Shown: piece by piece, positions 1 through 36,030 of the stretch
Layout: every line of letters begins with the position of its first letter
Position numbering within the stretch: the stretch's first letter is position 1
NCBI GenBank assembly: GCA_903813345.2
Contig: CAIIXF020000009.1
Location: 25,766,740 to 25,830,739, forward strand
DNA: 64,000 nt
Reading direction: 5' to 3'
Source of the DNA: Owenia fusiformis
Taxonomy: Eukaryota; Annelida; Polychaeta; Sabellida; Oweniidae
Translations under genes and position numbers: made by a program
The notes under the pieces: model-generated
The model's input: only the letters and a program-made list of their open reading frames with translations
Told to the model about the DNA's origin: nothing
The model's database searches: none

Positions 1-219
1 TCTCACTGATTTTATTTTCTGAACTTAGGCACCAAATAGGTCTAACACCCTATTTTACCTGTTCTTAAACATTCTAATCCTCTAATCCTTTTTGAAGAGT
101 GCAAATTTTCAACAGGTAGGCAAGAAATATCCAAATTTTTAGCCAGGTGCAACACGAGGCTGCTGAAATGCTGGGAGATCACTGGTTTATACTATTGGTC
201 AATATTTGAATGAGGCTTA

Positions 220-23694
<23,475 letters not shown>

Positions 23695-23830
23695 TCCAAA
23701 GTATCACATTTATGCTTATTTTGTTGATTTTTCTTCAAAATTGAGTTGGAAATTTTTTTCGTCGTACACTTTTAACACGGACTTATTTTGACCTTCCTTC
23801 TGATTGGTTGATAATCGAGTCTCAACATGA
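23695..23830 (-). promoter_or_regulatory. SMG1 promoter region with CCAAT box
   Basis: Read toward SMG1, CAACCAATCAGAAGG lies at about 23798-23812, roughly 110 nt before the start codon. No TATA box was recognised in the expected place, in keeping with a housekeeping gene. The transcription start is not determinable here. Confidence 0.45.
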
Positions 23831-23951
23831 ACAACCCCGTGCATATTTCAGCTATTTGTATCACCAGAAATTGGACCAGAAAACCGGGTCATGGGGTTCA
23901 CTTTAATTTGTTATGTTGTTATCGTTATTTAATTTGTTATGTTCTATTAGG

Positions 23952-24626
23952 TACACTCCCCTCCACAAGTTTAGCAACCTTAGCTCCCCCGTTGAACTAC
24001 GTGTTAAAGCTTACTCGAGTCTCTTGCCATGGTTAGGGGGGGGGGGGGGGGGCTGGTAAGTTTAAGCCTCTTTTCCTTTTAATTTTTATTTACTTAACCT
24101 GCGATGGAAATACTTATACTATTGATGGAAACGTAATTTGAATGACCCCTCTGCACTAATTATTGCACCTTTAAAGTCAAAATTATTTTTCAAAAAACCT
24201 CTCCCATTGAAATAACACAGGAGGCGAAAAATGATTTTCAAATTTTTTTAGTATTCATCAAGTAAGCTAAACACTTAGTCTAGAAAAATTTAGACAATTC
24301 AATTTTCTGCATAAAAATATTTTTTGCTGAATCTTTTACTGAATAGATATTATCCTGAGAATGGGAATGACGATTTTTTAATAGGCCTATTCATAAAATT
24401 TATCATCAATTTTCGACCTAGATCTATTGTAGTCGAGGAAAAAAATTGGGAAAATTTGGAGGTATTGGAAATAAAGTCAAGTTACGTTTCCATCAATATT
24501 ATAAGTTATTTCATCGCAGGTTAAGTAAATAAAAATTCAAACGTAGGCCTAAAGAGCCCGGGCTAAGACTTTAACACGTCGTTCAATGAGGGAGCTAAGA
24601 TTGCCAAACTTATGGAGGGGAATGTA
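23952..24626. mobile_element. Foldback element with ~220-bp inverted arms upstream of SMG1
   Basis: The left arm from TACACTCCCCTCCACAAGTT is matched, inverted, by the right end (TACATTCCCCTCCATAAGTT). Similarity continues through CTTAGCTCCC, ACGTGTTAAAG, TTTTTATTTACTTAACCTGC and TTGATGGAAACGTAA. One arm has gained an 18-G run at about 24036. The element is 675 bp, with no coding potential, and begins about 260 bp from the SMG1 start codon. Confidence 0.75.
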
Positions 24627-24639
24627 ATTCCGTATGTCA

Positions 24640-26230
24640 CTGGCGGATTAGGGGGGGGGGGCTGGGGGCCCGCCCCCCCCCCCCTTGGGTGGGCCCAGAA
24701 AAAAAATTGGGCCCTAAAGAAATTTTGGGCCAAAAAAGACCTTCAGGCCCCAAAAAGTGGGCCTTTTTGGTCATTACTGGGCCTTTTAAGGCCTTATTTT
24801 TTAATTTCAGGCCAAATTTTGAAGAAAATTGGCCTAAAAATTTCAAAACTTGGGCCCACTTTTGGGTTTTTCATCCATTTTTGCTATATCATGAATCTTG
24901 GGAGATATTGTATTTGAGATTGTAAGGAACAGATTGGTAGGTCATTTGTACATGTTGCTTGTAATTTTGTCACCCCCATAGATCTGATTCTGCCTTTAGT
25001 TCAGGAAATCGCTCAGTTTTGCACAAAGAGTATCCAAACGCACCTAGATAATGATAGATAATGAGTTCACTGAGTAGTAAGAGTAGCATAAATATTCTAG
25101 AACAACCCCCAACTATTAATCTGGTATGCACTCCTTTGATAAAACTGAAAGATGTTATGCCTAAAAACAACGATTCGTTAAAATTTCTGAACATACAGAA
25201 CTACCTTAATCACAGAGAAATATTCACATGTTGTTATTTGTTAGTATTATATATTTGTTTGTATGTCCGATATCAAGAATATCGAGTTATTTTACGCAGT
25301 TGCTAAGTTGTTACTTTTTATTTGACTTTCTGGTGATGACCTTTGATCTGTTTATCCCTTTTTTAAGGATGGCATGTATGGCCATATATGGCTGTATATG
25401 GGACTGTTAAAGCTAACAACTTTCACGTGCATTAGCCGGTGTTCATCCATGTTGAGGTTTATAGTGGGGGGCCTTTAGAGACGTAGGCTACTCTTCTTTT
25501 GTGACATCCTTGATTGAACATAATATTCCAAACAACACATTCTAAAAGTGACCTTTTAGAAAGTTATTAGTCCACTAAAGTATGCGAAATTACCTTTTTG
25601 AAATTACAAACACTTCCGGTGATCGGACAAAATGAACGTATCTTCTGCTTTTAATTTGCCCCACTGACCTATTGATTCTCAAACATATTCTCTCAAAATC
25701 AGAAAATTAGGGTGATGGGCGGGGAAATTTTGTAGAAATTAAGCCCAAAAATAACGAGTGACAACTTACACTTCCTCCGGTTGTACATAATGTTTAATAG
25801 ACTAGATGCGAGTTGAAATAATCTTGATTTACGTCATCTAAAATTCAAAATTCAGTCAAAATGTCATATTTGGAATCTACGCGTAGTTACATCAAGAAAT
25901 GTGGTTTTGAAAAGAGTTTATCAACTTTGGAAATTTCTTAGAAAATATGACTTCTAGGTCCGTAGTTTTATCGTAGTTTTATTAGTTTGCATGGCGAAAC
26001 TTTTGGAAGCAAGATTCAACTTAGTTTAGCTGAAATCGGAGGTTTGTCGAAAACGAAAGAATTTCGGCAACCATCTTGAATGACGCTAACTGCAGTTAGA
26101 GTCATCCAGCTGTGGAACGGTGATTATTAAATTTTCTCTCAGATAGACTTAAGAAATATTCCTTCATCACTCGCAGAGTTAATATGGTTTTGTCGGTAAA
26201 TGTTTTAGGGACACCCTTTATAGAAAAAGT
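24640..26230. other. Intergenic stretch without a recognisable gene
   Basis: It starts with an 11-G run, GGGCCCG and a 12-C run (24651-24684) that form a strong GC palindrome, then GGGCC-rich sequence to about 24860. Downstream is unremarkable AT-rich DNA. Small open frames here have no recognisable domain. Confidence 0.5.
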
Positions 26231-26254
26231 TCGATATTGATTGAACTGTATCAG

Positions 26255-26700
26255 GGGCGTAGGAAGGTGTAAATTCAACACTACGCCAAAAATATGAAAC
26301 TATTCTGTCAAAACTTCAATATCAAAACGCCTATTTTATGCTCGTAAAACGTTTTTGACATTTTTGACCATTTTGACCTTAATAAGGTCAATGAAGGTCA
26401 AATCTCAAATCTAAAGTTAGATTTGAACTTATGATATCTTGTAGATGATTTTGAAAAAATGGTCAATTTGAAGCAAGTTGAAAAATACCTTTTTTGACCG
26501 TGAAAATCTTTAATGAAAAGTCAAATTTGAACTTCTCAAAACTTCAGTCCAAACAGTATTTGTTAAGTTATTGGAATGTTTAAGAATGTGTTACAGACGC
26601 CAACTGCCGACCGCCAACCGCAACCCGCCGATCACCAACCGCCGTCAAAAAAACGAGACCACCCCAATATGTCACCACTTTTTGGTGGTGACATAATTAG
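26255..26700 (+). repeat. Dispersed 3'-hairpin repeat, longest copy
   Basis: The block begins GGGGCGTAGGAAGG and contains repeated TTTGACC/GGTCAA words. A run of CCAACCGCC-like units follows, and it ends in the hairpin TGTCACCACTTTTTGGTGGTGACA. The last ~105 bp match the repeats at 2985, 6715 and 55607. It is non-coding. Confidence 0.55.
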
Positions 26701-26984
26701 AAACAGGGTAACTTTCCATTCTGATACACATCGCATCTAAAAAAACTGTCTGTGCAAGAAGAGAGGGCCATGGTATTCCATAATGGTAAGTTTCAATATT
26801 TTACGAATTAAATTTTTCGAAAAGTGTCATTTATCTGTGGCTCAACTTAGAAATATAACAGAGGCACAAAAACCCTGCAAAAGAGTACTGTTGAAAAAAT
26901 CGAGTATATTACTCAGTATATAAGTGGGTAAAGTTGGCTGCATATTGGTATTGGGATTGGGATTCAAAATGACCAGCAGCTAGT

Positions 26985-29900
26985 GAGCTTGAATGTCAAT
27001 ACCAATACAAATATGAAACCTAATATGAATCAAAATATGGTTAAGTATATCATTATACCAATGAATGTTGATGTTTATGTATCAAATGTACTCGAATGTC
27101 AATACCAATACAAATATGAGCTCATATTATTAGGATTCGCCAACTATGTTTGAATCCCAATTTCAACCCCAATATGAATCCTAATATGGTTATTTATATC
27201 CTTCTTGCAAAGAATGACGATTTTCTGCATCAAATGCGGTCGAATGTCAATACCAATACAAATTTGATCTCATATTAGGATTCAACACATATGTTTGAAT
27301 CCTAATACAAATACTAATATGAATGCTAATACATTGATTGTTTACATCATTCTAGCGAAAAAGACTACTTTTCTGCTGCAAATGCGGTCGAATGTCAATA
27401 CCAATACAAATATGAGCTTATATTAGGATTCGCTTACTATGTTTGAATCCTAATACGAATACTTATATGAATCCTAATATGGTTATCTATATCACAATAG
27501 CGAAGAAACGCGATTTTTCTACAGAAAATGCGGTCGAATGTCAATACCAATACAAATATGAGCTCATATAAGCATTCACCAACTATGTTTGAATCCTGAT
27601 ACGAATACTAATATGAATCCTAATATGGTTTTTCATATCATTCTAGCGAAGAAAAACGACTTTTCTGCTGCAAATGCGGTCGAATGTCAATACCAATACA
27701 AATATGAGCTCATATTAGGATTCACCAAATATGTTTGAATCCCAATACGAATACTAATATGAATCCTAATATGAATCCTAATATGTTTGTTTACATCATT
27801 CTAGCAAAGAAAGACGACTTTTCTACAGCAAATGTGGTCGAATGTCAATACCAATACGACTATGCGTTCATATTGGGATTCGCCAACTGTGTTCGAATCC
27901 TAATACGAATCCTAATATGAATACTAATATGGTTATCTACATCACAATAGCGAAAAAACACGATACTTCTACAGCAAATGTGGTCGAATGTCAATACCAA
28001 TACAAATATGAGCTCATATTAACATTCACCAACTATGTTTGAATCCTAATACGAATACTAATATGAATCCTAATACGGTTGTTTATATAACAGCAAATGT
28101 GGTCGAATGGCAATCCCAATACAAATATGATCTCATATTAGGATTCAACAAATATGTTTGAATCCTAATACGAATACAAATATGAATGCTAATATGGTTT
28201 TTCATATCATTCTAGCGAAGAAAAACGACTTTTCTGCTGCAAATGCGGTCGAATGTCAATACAAATACAAATATGAGCTCATATTAGATTCACCAAATAT
28301 GTTTGAATCCCAATACGAATACTAATATGAATCCTAATATGGTTGTTTACATCATTCTAGCAAAGAAAGACGACTTTTCTACAGCAAATGTGGTCAAATG
28401 TCAATACCAATACAACTATGCGTTCTTATTGGGATTCGCCAACTGTGTTCGAATCCTAATACGAATTCAATATGAATACTAATATGGTTATCTACATCAC
28501 AATAGCGAAAAAACACGATACTTCTACAGCAAATGTGGTCGAATGTCAATACCAATACAAATATGAGCTCATATTAACATTCACCAACTATGTTTGAATC
28601 CTAATACGAATACTAATATGAATCCTAATACGGTTGTTTATATAATTCTAGCGAAGAAGGATGATTTTTCTGCAGCAAATGTGGTCGAATGTCAATACCA
28701 ATACAAATATGATCTCATATTAGGATTCAACAAATATGTTTGAATCCTAATACGAATACAAATATGAATGCTAATATGGTTGTTTACATCATTCTAGCGA
28801 AGAAAGACGACTTTTCTGCTGCAAATGCGGTCGAATGTCAATACCAATACAAATATGAGCTCATATAAGCATTCACCAACTATGTTTGAATCCGAATACG
28901 AATACTAATATGAATCCTAATACGGTTGTTTATATAATTCTAGCGAAGAAGGATGATTTTTCTGCAGCAAATGTGGTCGAATGTCAATACCAATACAAAT
29001 ATGCATGATCTCATATTAGGATTCAACAAATATGTTTGAATCCTTAAACGAATACTGAATGCTAATATGGTTGTTTACATCATTCAAGCGAAGACGACTT
29101 TTCTGCTGCAAATGCGGTCAAATGTCAAAACCAATACAAATATGAGCTCATATTAGCATTCACCAACTATGTTTGAATCCTAATACGAATACTAATATGA
29201 ATCCTAACACGGTTGTTTATATCATTCTAGCAAAAAAACACAAATTTTCTACAGCAAATGTGGTCGAATGTCAATACCAATACAACTATGCGTTCATATT
29301 GGGATTCGCCAACTGTGTTCGGATCCTACTACGAATTCTAATATGAATACTAATATGGTTATCTATATCACAATAGAGTAAAAAGACGATTGTCTGTAGC
29401 AAATGTGGTTGAATGTCAACACCAATACAAATATGAGTTCATATTAAGATTCGCCAACTATGTTTGAATCCCAATTTCAATCCTAATATGAATCCTAATA
29501 TGGTTGTTTATATCATTCTAGTGAAGAAACGCAGATTTTCTACAGCAAATGTGCTCGAATGTCAATACCAATACAACTATTTATCGTATAATCTGTAAAA
29601 TGAAGCCCTCTGATTGGTCAGTTCTTGTGCTGTACCAATCTGTATTGCTACTGAGATTGTCCGCGTTGATCATCTCCGTCGCAATACAGAAAATATTGGT
29701 ACGGAGGAGACAATTTCAGTAGCAATACAGAGGATAACACGATAAAAACGTTATTGAATGATTTGAAGTGCAATACAGGATATATTCTGTCTCGATATTC
29801 TGTATTGGCACTCGACTTCGTCTCGTTCCAATACGGAATTTCTCGAACAGAATATATCCTGTATTGCACTTCAAATCATTCAATAACTTATAGTGTTCAT

Positions 29901-31530
29901 ATTGGGATTCGCCAACGGTGTTCGAATCCTAATACGAATCCTAATATGAATCCTAATATGGTTATCTATATCACAGTAGCGAAGAAACAGGATACTTCTA
30001 CAGCAAATGTGGTCGAATGTCAATATCAATACAATTATGAGCTCATATTATGATTCGCCAACTATGTTTGAATCCTAATACGAATACTAATATGAATCCT
30101 AATATGGTTATCTATATCACAATAGCGAAGAAACGCGATTTTTCTACAGAAAATGTGGTCGAATGTCAATACCAATACAAATATGAGCTCATATTAGCAT
30201 TCACCAACTATGTTTGAATCCTAATACGAATACTAATATGAATCCTAATATGGTTTTTCATATCATTCTAGCGAAGACGACTTTTCTGCTGCAAATGCGG
30301 TCAAATGTCAATACCAATACAAATATGAGCTCATATAAGGATTCACCAAATATGTTTGAATCCCAATACGAATACTAATATGAATCCTAATATGGTTGTT
30401 TACATCATTCTAGCAAAGAAAGACGACTTTTCTGCTGCAAATGCGGTCGAATGTCAATACCAATACAACTATGCGGTCATATTAGGATTCGCCAACTGTG
30501 TTCGAATCTTAATACGAATACTAATATGAATCCTAATATGGTTATCTACATCATTCTAGCAAAGAAAGACGACATTTCTGCTGCAAATGCGGCCGAATGT
30601 CAATACCAATACAACTATACGTTCATATTGGGATTCGCCAACTGTGTTCGAATCCTAATACGAATCCTAATATGAATCCTAATATTGTTATCTATATCAC
30701 AATAGCGAAGAGACACGATACTTCTACAGCAAATGTGGTCGAATGTCAATACCAATACAAATATGAGCTCATATTGGCATTCACCAATTATGTTTGAATC
30801 CTAATACGAATACTAATATGAATCCTAATATGGTTGTTTAAATCATTCTAGCAAAGAAAGACTACTTTTCTGCTGCAAATGCGGTCGAATGTCAATACCA
30901 ATACAACTATGCGTTCATATTGGGATTCGCCAACTGTGTTCGAATCCTAATACGAATCCTTATATGAATCCGAATATGGTTATCTATATCACAATAGCGA
31001 AGAAACACGATACTTCTACAGAAAATGTGGTCGAATGTCAATACCAATACAAATATGAGGTCATATTAAGATTTGCCAGGTCTTTTTGAATCCTAATACG
31101 AATACTAATATGAATCCTAATACGGTTGTTTATATCATTCTAGCGAAGAAACACGACTTTTCTACAGCAAATGTGGTCGAATGTCAATACCAATACAACT
31201 ATGCGTTCATATTAGGATTCGCCAACTGTGTTCGAATATTAATACGAATCCTAATATGAATACTAATATGGTTATCTATATCACAATAGCGTAGAAAGAC
31301 GATTTGTCTATAGCGAATGTGGTTGAATGTCAACACAAATATGAGTTCATATTAGGATTCGCCAACTATGTTTGAATCCCAATTTCAATCCTAATATGAA
31401 TCCTAATATGGATTTTTATATCATTCTTGTGAAGAAACACAAATTTTCTACAGCAAATGTGGTCGAATGTCAATACCAATACAACTATGCGTTCATATCG
31501 GGATTCGCCAACTGTGTTCGAATCCTAATA
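26985..31530 (+). repeat. Left satellite arm, ~30 units of ~146 bp
   Basis: Each unit contains GGTCGAATGTCAATACCAAT, GAGCTCATATTAGGATTC, GTTTGAATCCTAATACGAAT and TTCTAGCGAAGAAA. Spacing measured between successive GTCAATACC words is 146 bp, or about 157 when an extra GAATCCTAATAT is present. Several unit subtypes alternate (ACATCATTCTAGC versus ATATCACAATAGC forms), suggesting higher-order structure. One insertion interrupts the arm at 29581-29891. The unit length is not a multiple of three, so its ~66-codon frames are not genes. Confidence 0.9.
29581..29891. mobile_element. Double-hairpin insertion E1 in the left satellite arm
   Basis: A normal unit is broken after CAACTAT and resumes at GTTCATATTGGG. 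The insert starts TTATCGTATAATC and ends AATAACTTATA. It consists of two successive palindromes. The first has arms containing TATTGCTACTGAGATTGTC. The second has arms GTTATTGAATGATTTGAAG... and its complement, meeting at the hinge CGATAAAAACGTTATT. It carries TCTGATTGGTC near the left end. It is non-coding. Confidence 0.7.
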
Positions 31531-31620
31531 AATAATAAAGTCTATATTAATTGTTTGTTTAGTTGTTGATGTGGCAATAGTTGTCTGACGTCACAGGTGA
31601 TTGCATCATATTCAAGTAAC
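31531..31620. other. Single-copy centre of the giant foldback element
   Basis: About 90 bp separates the two opposed arrays. It contains the palindrome TGACGTCA, a CRE-like octamer, at about 31587. Nothing else is recognisable. It would be the loop if the arms paired. Confidence 0.6.
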
Positions 31621-33384
31621 GACCATATTTGGATTCATATTAGGATTCGTATTAGGATTCAAACATAGTTGGTGAATCCTAATATGAGATCATATTTATA
31701 TTGGTATTGAGATTTGAACACACTTGCTACAGAAAAATAACATCTTTTGTTATGATGACATAAATAACCATCTTTGCATTCATATTAGGATTAATATTGG
31801 GATTCGAAAAGTCGTCGTTCTTCGCTAGAATGATATAAACAACCATATTTGGATTCATATTAGTATTCGTATTAGGATTGAAACAGACCTCGCGAATCCT
31901 AATATGAGCTCATATTTGTATTTGTATTGACATTCGACCACATTTGATGCAGAAATTCGTCATTCTTTGCTAGAATGATATAAATAACAATATTAGGATT
32001 CATATTAGGATTCGTATTAGGATTTAAACAGACCTGGCGAATCCTAATATGAGTTCTTATTTGTATCGGTATTGACATTCGACCACATTTCCTGCAGGAA
32101 TGTCATCATTCTTCGCTAGAATGATATAAACAACCATATTAGGATTCATATTAGTATTCGTATTAGGATTCAAACATAGTTAATATGAGCTCATATTTTA
32201 TTGGTATTGACATTCGACCACATTTGCTGTAGAAGTATTGTGTTTCTTCGCTATTGTAATATAGATAACCATATTAGTATTCATATGAGTATTCGTATTA
32301 GGATTCAATCAGAGTATGCGAATTCTAATATGAGCTCATATTTGTATTGGTATCGACATTCGACCACATTTCCTGCAGAAATGTCATCTTTCTTCGCTGG
32401 AATGGTATAAACAACCATATTAGGATTCATATTAGTATTTGTATTAGGATTCAAACAGAGAAAGCGAATCCTAATATGAGCTCATATTTGTATTTGTATT
32501 GACATCCGACCGCATTTGCAGCAGAAAAGTCGTCTTTCTTTGCTAGAATGATGTAAACAACCATATTAGCATTCATATTAGTATTCGTATTAGGATTCAA
32601 ACATATTTGTTGAATCCTATTATGAGATCATATTTGTATTGGTATTGACATTCGATCGCATTTGCAGCAGAAAAGTCGTCTTTCTTTGCTAGAATGATGG
32701 AAACAACCATATTTGCATTCATATAAGTATTCGTATTAGGATTCAAACATATTTGTTGAATCCTTATATGAGATAATATTTGTATTGGTTTTGACATTCG
32801 TCCACATTTGCTGCAGAAAAATCATCCTTCTTCGCTAGAATTATATAAACAACCATATTAGGATTCATATTAATATTCGTATTAGGATTCAAACAGAGAA
32901 AGCAAATCCTAATATGGTTGTTTATATAATTCTAGCGAAGAAGGATGATTTTTTATGAGTATTTGTATTGGTTTTGACATTCGACCACATTTTCTGCAGA
33001 AATGTCATCCTTTTTCGCTAGAATGATATAAACAACCATATTAGAATTCATATTAGTATTCGTATTAGGATTCAAACAGAGAAAGCGAATCCTATTATGA
33101 GCTCATATTTGTATTGGTATTGACATTCGACCGCATCTGCAGCAGAAAAGTCGTCTTTCTTTGCTAAAATGATGTAAACAACCATATTAGCATTCATATT
33201 AGTATTCGTATTAGGATTCAAACATATTTGTTGAATCCTAATATGAGATCATATTTGTATTGGTATTGACATTCGACCACATTTGCTGCGGAAAAGTCGT
33301 CTTTCTTAGCTAGAATGATGTAAACAACCATATTAGTATTCGTATTAGGATTCAAACGTATTTGTTGAATCCTAATATGAGATC

Positions 33385-33964
33385 TTATTCCATGATGGTG
33401 AAATTCCCTGCAATCTGATTGGTCCACGTGACTTAAATATATTCTGTATTTACACGCACTTTCCTGTGTCAATGACGTCAGCGTTGGGATACGGTCCAGT
33501 ATCCCAACGCCCTAGATTTCCATCCAGGATATTACTGTTACTGAAAAAAATCAATGGCGATTTCTTTACACCAACGCATGCTTATCTTTGAATTTTGCTA
33601 TAAATATCTGATTCAAATATCAGAAACGTATACTGTGATCACCACAATCAATAATTTTAAGAGGAAAAAACGCAAACAAAAAGCAAACAACAAGGACATA
33701 AAGATTTTGAAGGAATATCGATGTAAAATATCTCTGAAGTGAGAAGGTTGATCTGTTTCTCCGGCCCCAAGCCAACGGACTTGATTTAGGCGAGTTTTAT
33801 ATGGGTAATCATGGAATAAAAACGTTATTCAATGATTTCTTGTGAAATACAGAGAATATTCTTCCCTTGAACGTCTGTATTTCACTCTGCTAGCGCATCG
33901 TGAAATACGACCTTCTCGGGAAGAATATTTTCTGTATTTCACTCGAATCATTGAATAACTTATA
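33385..33964. mobile_element. Double-hairpin insertion E2 in the right satellite arm
   Basis: It begins TTATTCCATGATGG, has TCTGATTGGTC near its left end, the hinge GGAATAAAAACGTTATTC, and ends ATTGAATAACTTATA. The right palindrome has the same layout as E1 but different arm letters (GAAATACAG paired with CTGTATTTC, against GCAATACAG/CTGTATTGC in E1). The flanks resume the satellite unit. The left palindrome is longer and includes GGGATACGGTCCAGTATCCC. Confidence 0.7.
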
Positions 33965-34529
33965 ATATTTGTATTGGTATTGACATTCGACCACATTTGC
34001 TGCAGAAAAATCATCCTTCTTCGCTAGAATTATATAAACAACCGTATTAGGATTCAGATTAGTATTCGTATTAGGATTCAAACATAGTTGGTGAATGTTA
34101 ATATGAGCTCATATTTGTATTGGTATTGACATTCGACCACATTTGCTGTAGAATAATCGTGTTCCTTCGCTATTGTGATATAGATAACCATATTAGTATT
34201 CATATTAGGATTTGTATTAGGATTCAAACATAGTATGCAAATTCTAATATGAGCTCATATTTGTATTGGTTTTGACATTCGACCACATTTCCTGCAGAAA
34301 TGTCTTCCTTCATTGCTAGAATGATATAAACAACCATATTAGGATTCATATTAGTATTTGTATTTGGATTCAAACAGAGAAAACGAATCCTATTATGAGC
34401 TCATATTTGTATTGGTATTGACATTCGACCGCATTTGCAGCGGAAAAGTCGTCTTTCTTAGCTAGAATGATGTAAACAACCATATTAGTATTCGTATTAG
34501 GATTCAAACGTATTTGTTGAATCCTAATA

Positions 34530-34733
34530 CTGTATAAGTGGTATTTAATCCGAGTGGTTAATTTTCCGAATGGTCAAATTTCATCATTTTCCTAATTTTA
34601 ATTTTCTAATGACAAGAAACCTCCCATTGGATAACATTATAAAGACAATATTTCCGACATTTAATTTTCCGAACCTGGCAAAAATGAGGAAATAGGCAAA
34701 TTAAATGATTAGGCAAAATTACCACTTATACAG
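34530..34733. mobile_element. 204-bp Tc1/mariner-like MITE inside the satellite
   Basis: Terminal inverted repeats CTGTATAAGTGGTA / TACCACTTATACAG lie between duplicated TA dinucleotides (34528-34529, 34734-34735). Removing the element and one TA restores the satellite word CCTAATATGAGATCA exactly. TA duplication is diagnostic of Tc1/mariner-type insertion. It has no coding capacity and postdates the array. Confidence 0.9.
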
Positions 34734-35699
34734 TATGAGATCATATTTGTATTGGTATTGACATTCGACCACATTTGCTATAGACAAGTCGTCTTTTTAC
34801 GCTATTGTGATATAGATAACCATATTAGTATTCATATTAGGATTCGTATTAGGATTTGAACACAGTTGGCGAATCCCAATATGAACACATAGTTGTATTG
34901 GTATTGACATTCGACCACATTTGCTGTAGAAAATTTGTGTTTCTTTGCTAGAATGATATAAACAACCGTATTAGGATTCATATTAGTATTCGTATTAGGA
35001 TTCAAACATAGTTGGTGAATGCTAATATGAGCTCATATTTGTATTGGTATTGACATTCGACCGCATTTGCAGCAGAAAAGTCGTCTTTCTCGCTAGAATG
35101 ATGTAAACAACCATATTAGCATTCATATTAGTTTTCGTATTAGAATTTAAACATATTTGTTGAATCCTAATATGAGATCATATTTGTATTGGTATTGACA
35201 TTCGACCACATTTGCTGCAGAAAAATCATCTTCTTTGCTAGAATTATATGAACAACCGTATTAGGATTCATATTAGTATTCGTATTAGGATTCAAACATA
35301 GTTGGCGAATGCTAATATGAGCTCATATTTGTATTGGTATTGACATTCGACCGCATTTGCAGCAGAAAAGTCGTCTTTCTTCGCTAGAATGATGTAAACA
35401 ACCATATTAGCATTCATATTAGTATTCGTATTAGAATTTAAACATATTTGTTGAATCCTAATATGAGATCATATTTGTATTGGTATTGACATTCGACCAC
35501 ATTTGCTGCAGAAAAATCATCCTTCTTCGCTAGAATTATATAAACAGCCATATTTGGATTCATATTAGTATTCGTATTAGGATTCAAACAGAGAAAGCGA
35601 AACCTAATATGAGCTCATATTTGTATTGGGATTGACATTCGACTACATTTGCTGCATAAAATCGCTAGAGTGACATAAAATTCATATTAGGATTCAAAA

Positions 35700-36030
35700 T
35701 GACGATTTTATCACATGCTTAGGAATCTTGAAGCATTTTGCTTTGGTCAGTTATGATTGTGTTCAGTACTGTTACTCCCGGTAACTTTTATAATTTTTGT
35801 GTGTTTTGAAATTTAACTTTGAAATAATATGACGTCATACCGTTGAATACTTACTTGTTCGTGAAATAATATGACGTCATATGAAAGAATGGAATGTAGT
35901 TGTATGACGCCATTTCGTTACCATAGACAAAGTGTGGAACGTGTGCTCGTATCACATGAAAAGTATGTGATACGGGAAATACGTCTTAGAAAGCAACCAA
36001 TCAAATCACTAGTATTCTACATAGTATGTG
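35700..36030. mobile_element. Double-hairpin-like insertion E5 in the right satellite arm
   Basis: Foreign sequence runs from GACGATTTTATCACATGC to CATAGTATGTGATAAAC, so its ends are inverted copies of TTTATCACAT. It contains GTATCACATG...TATGTGATAC and two ATAATATGACGTCAT words (35827, 35869). The sister segment of the array near 37200 lacks it, so it arrived after that duplication. GACGATTTTATCAC is the complement of the hinge in E4 (52826). Confidence 0.55.

Noticed and set aside
24612-24925. Gly/Pro/Lys-rich frames of 70-100 codons
   Set aside because: Products of G/C homopolymers and GGGCC-rich repeat DNA, open on both strands.
27735-34081. Many similar 60-100 codon frames (Asn/Pro/Tyr-rich) across the satellite
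   Set aside because: They are translations of the ~146-bp repeat. The unit is not a multiple of three, frames stop within a unit or so, and they appear on both strands.
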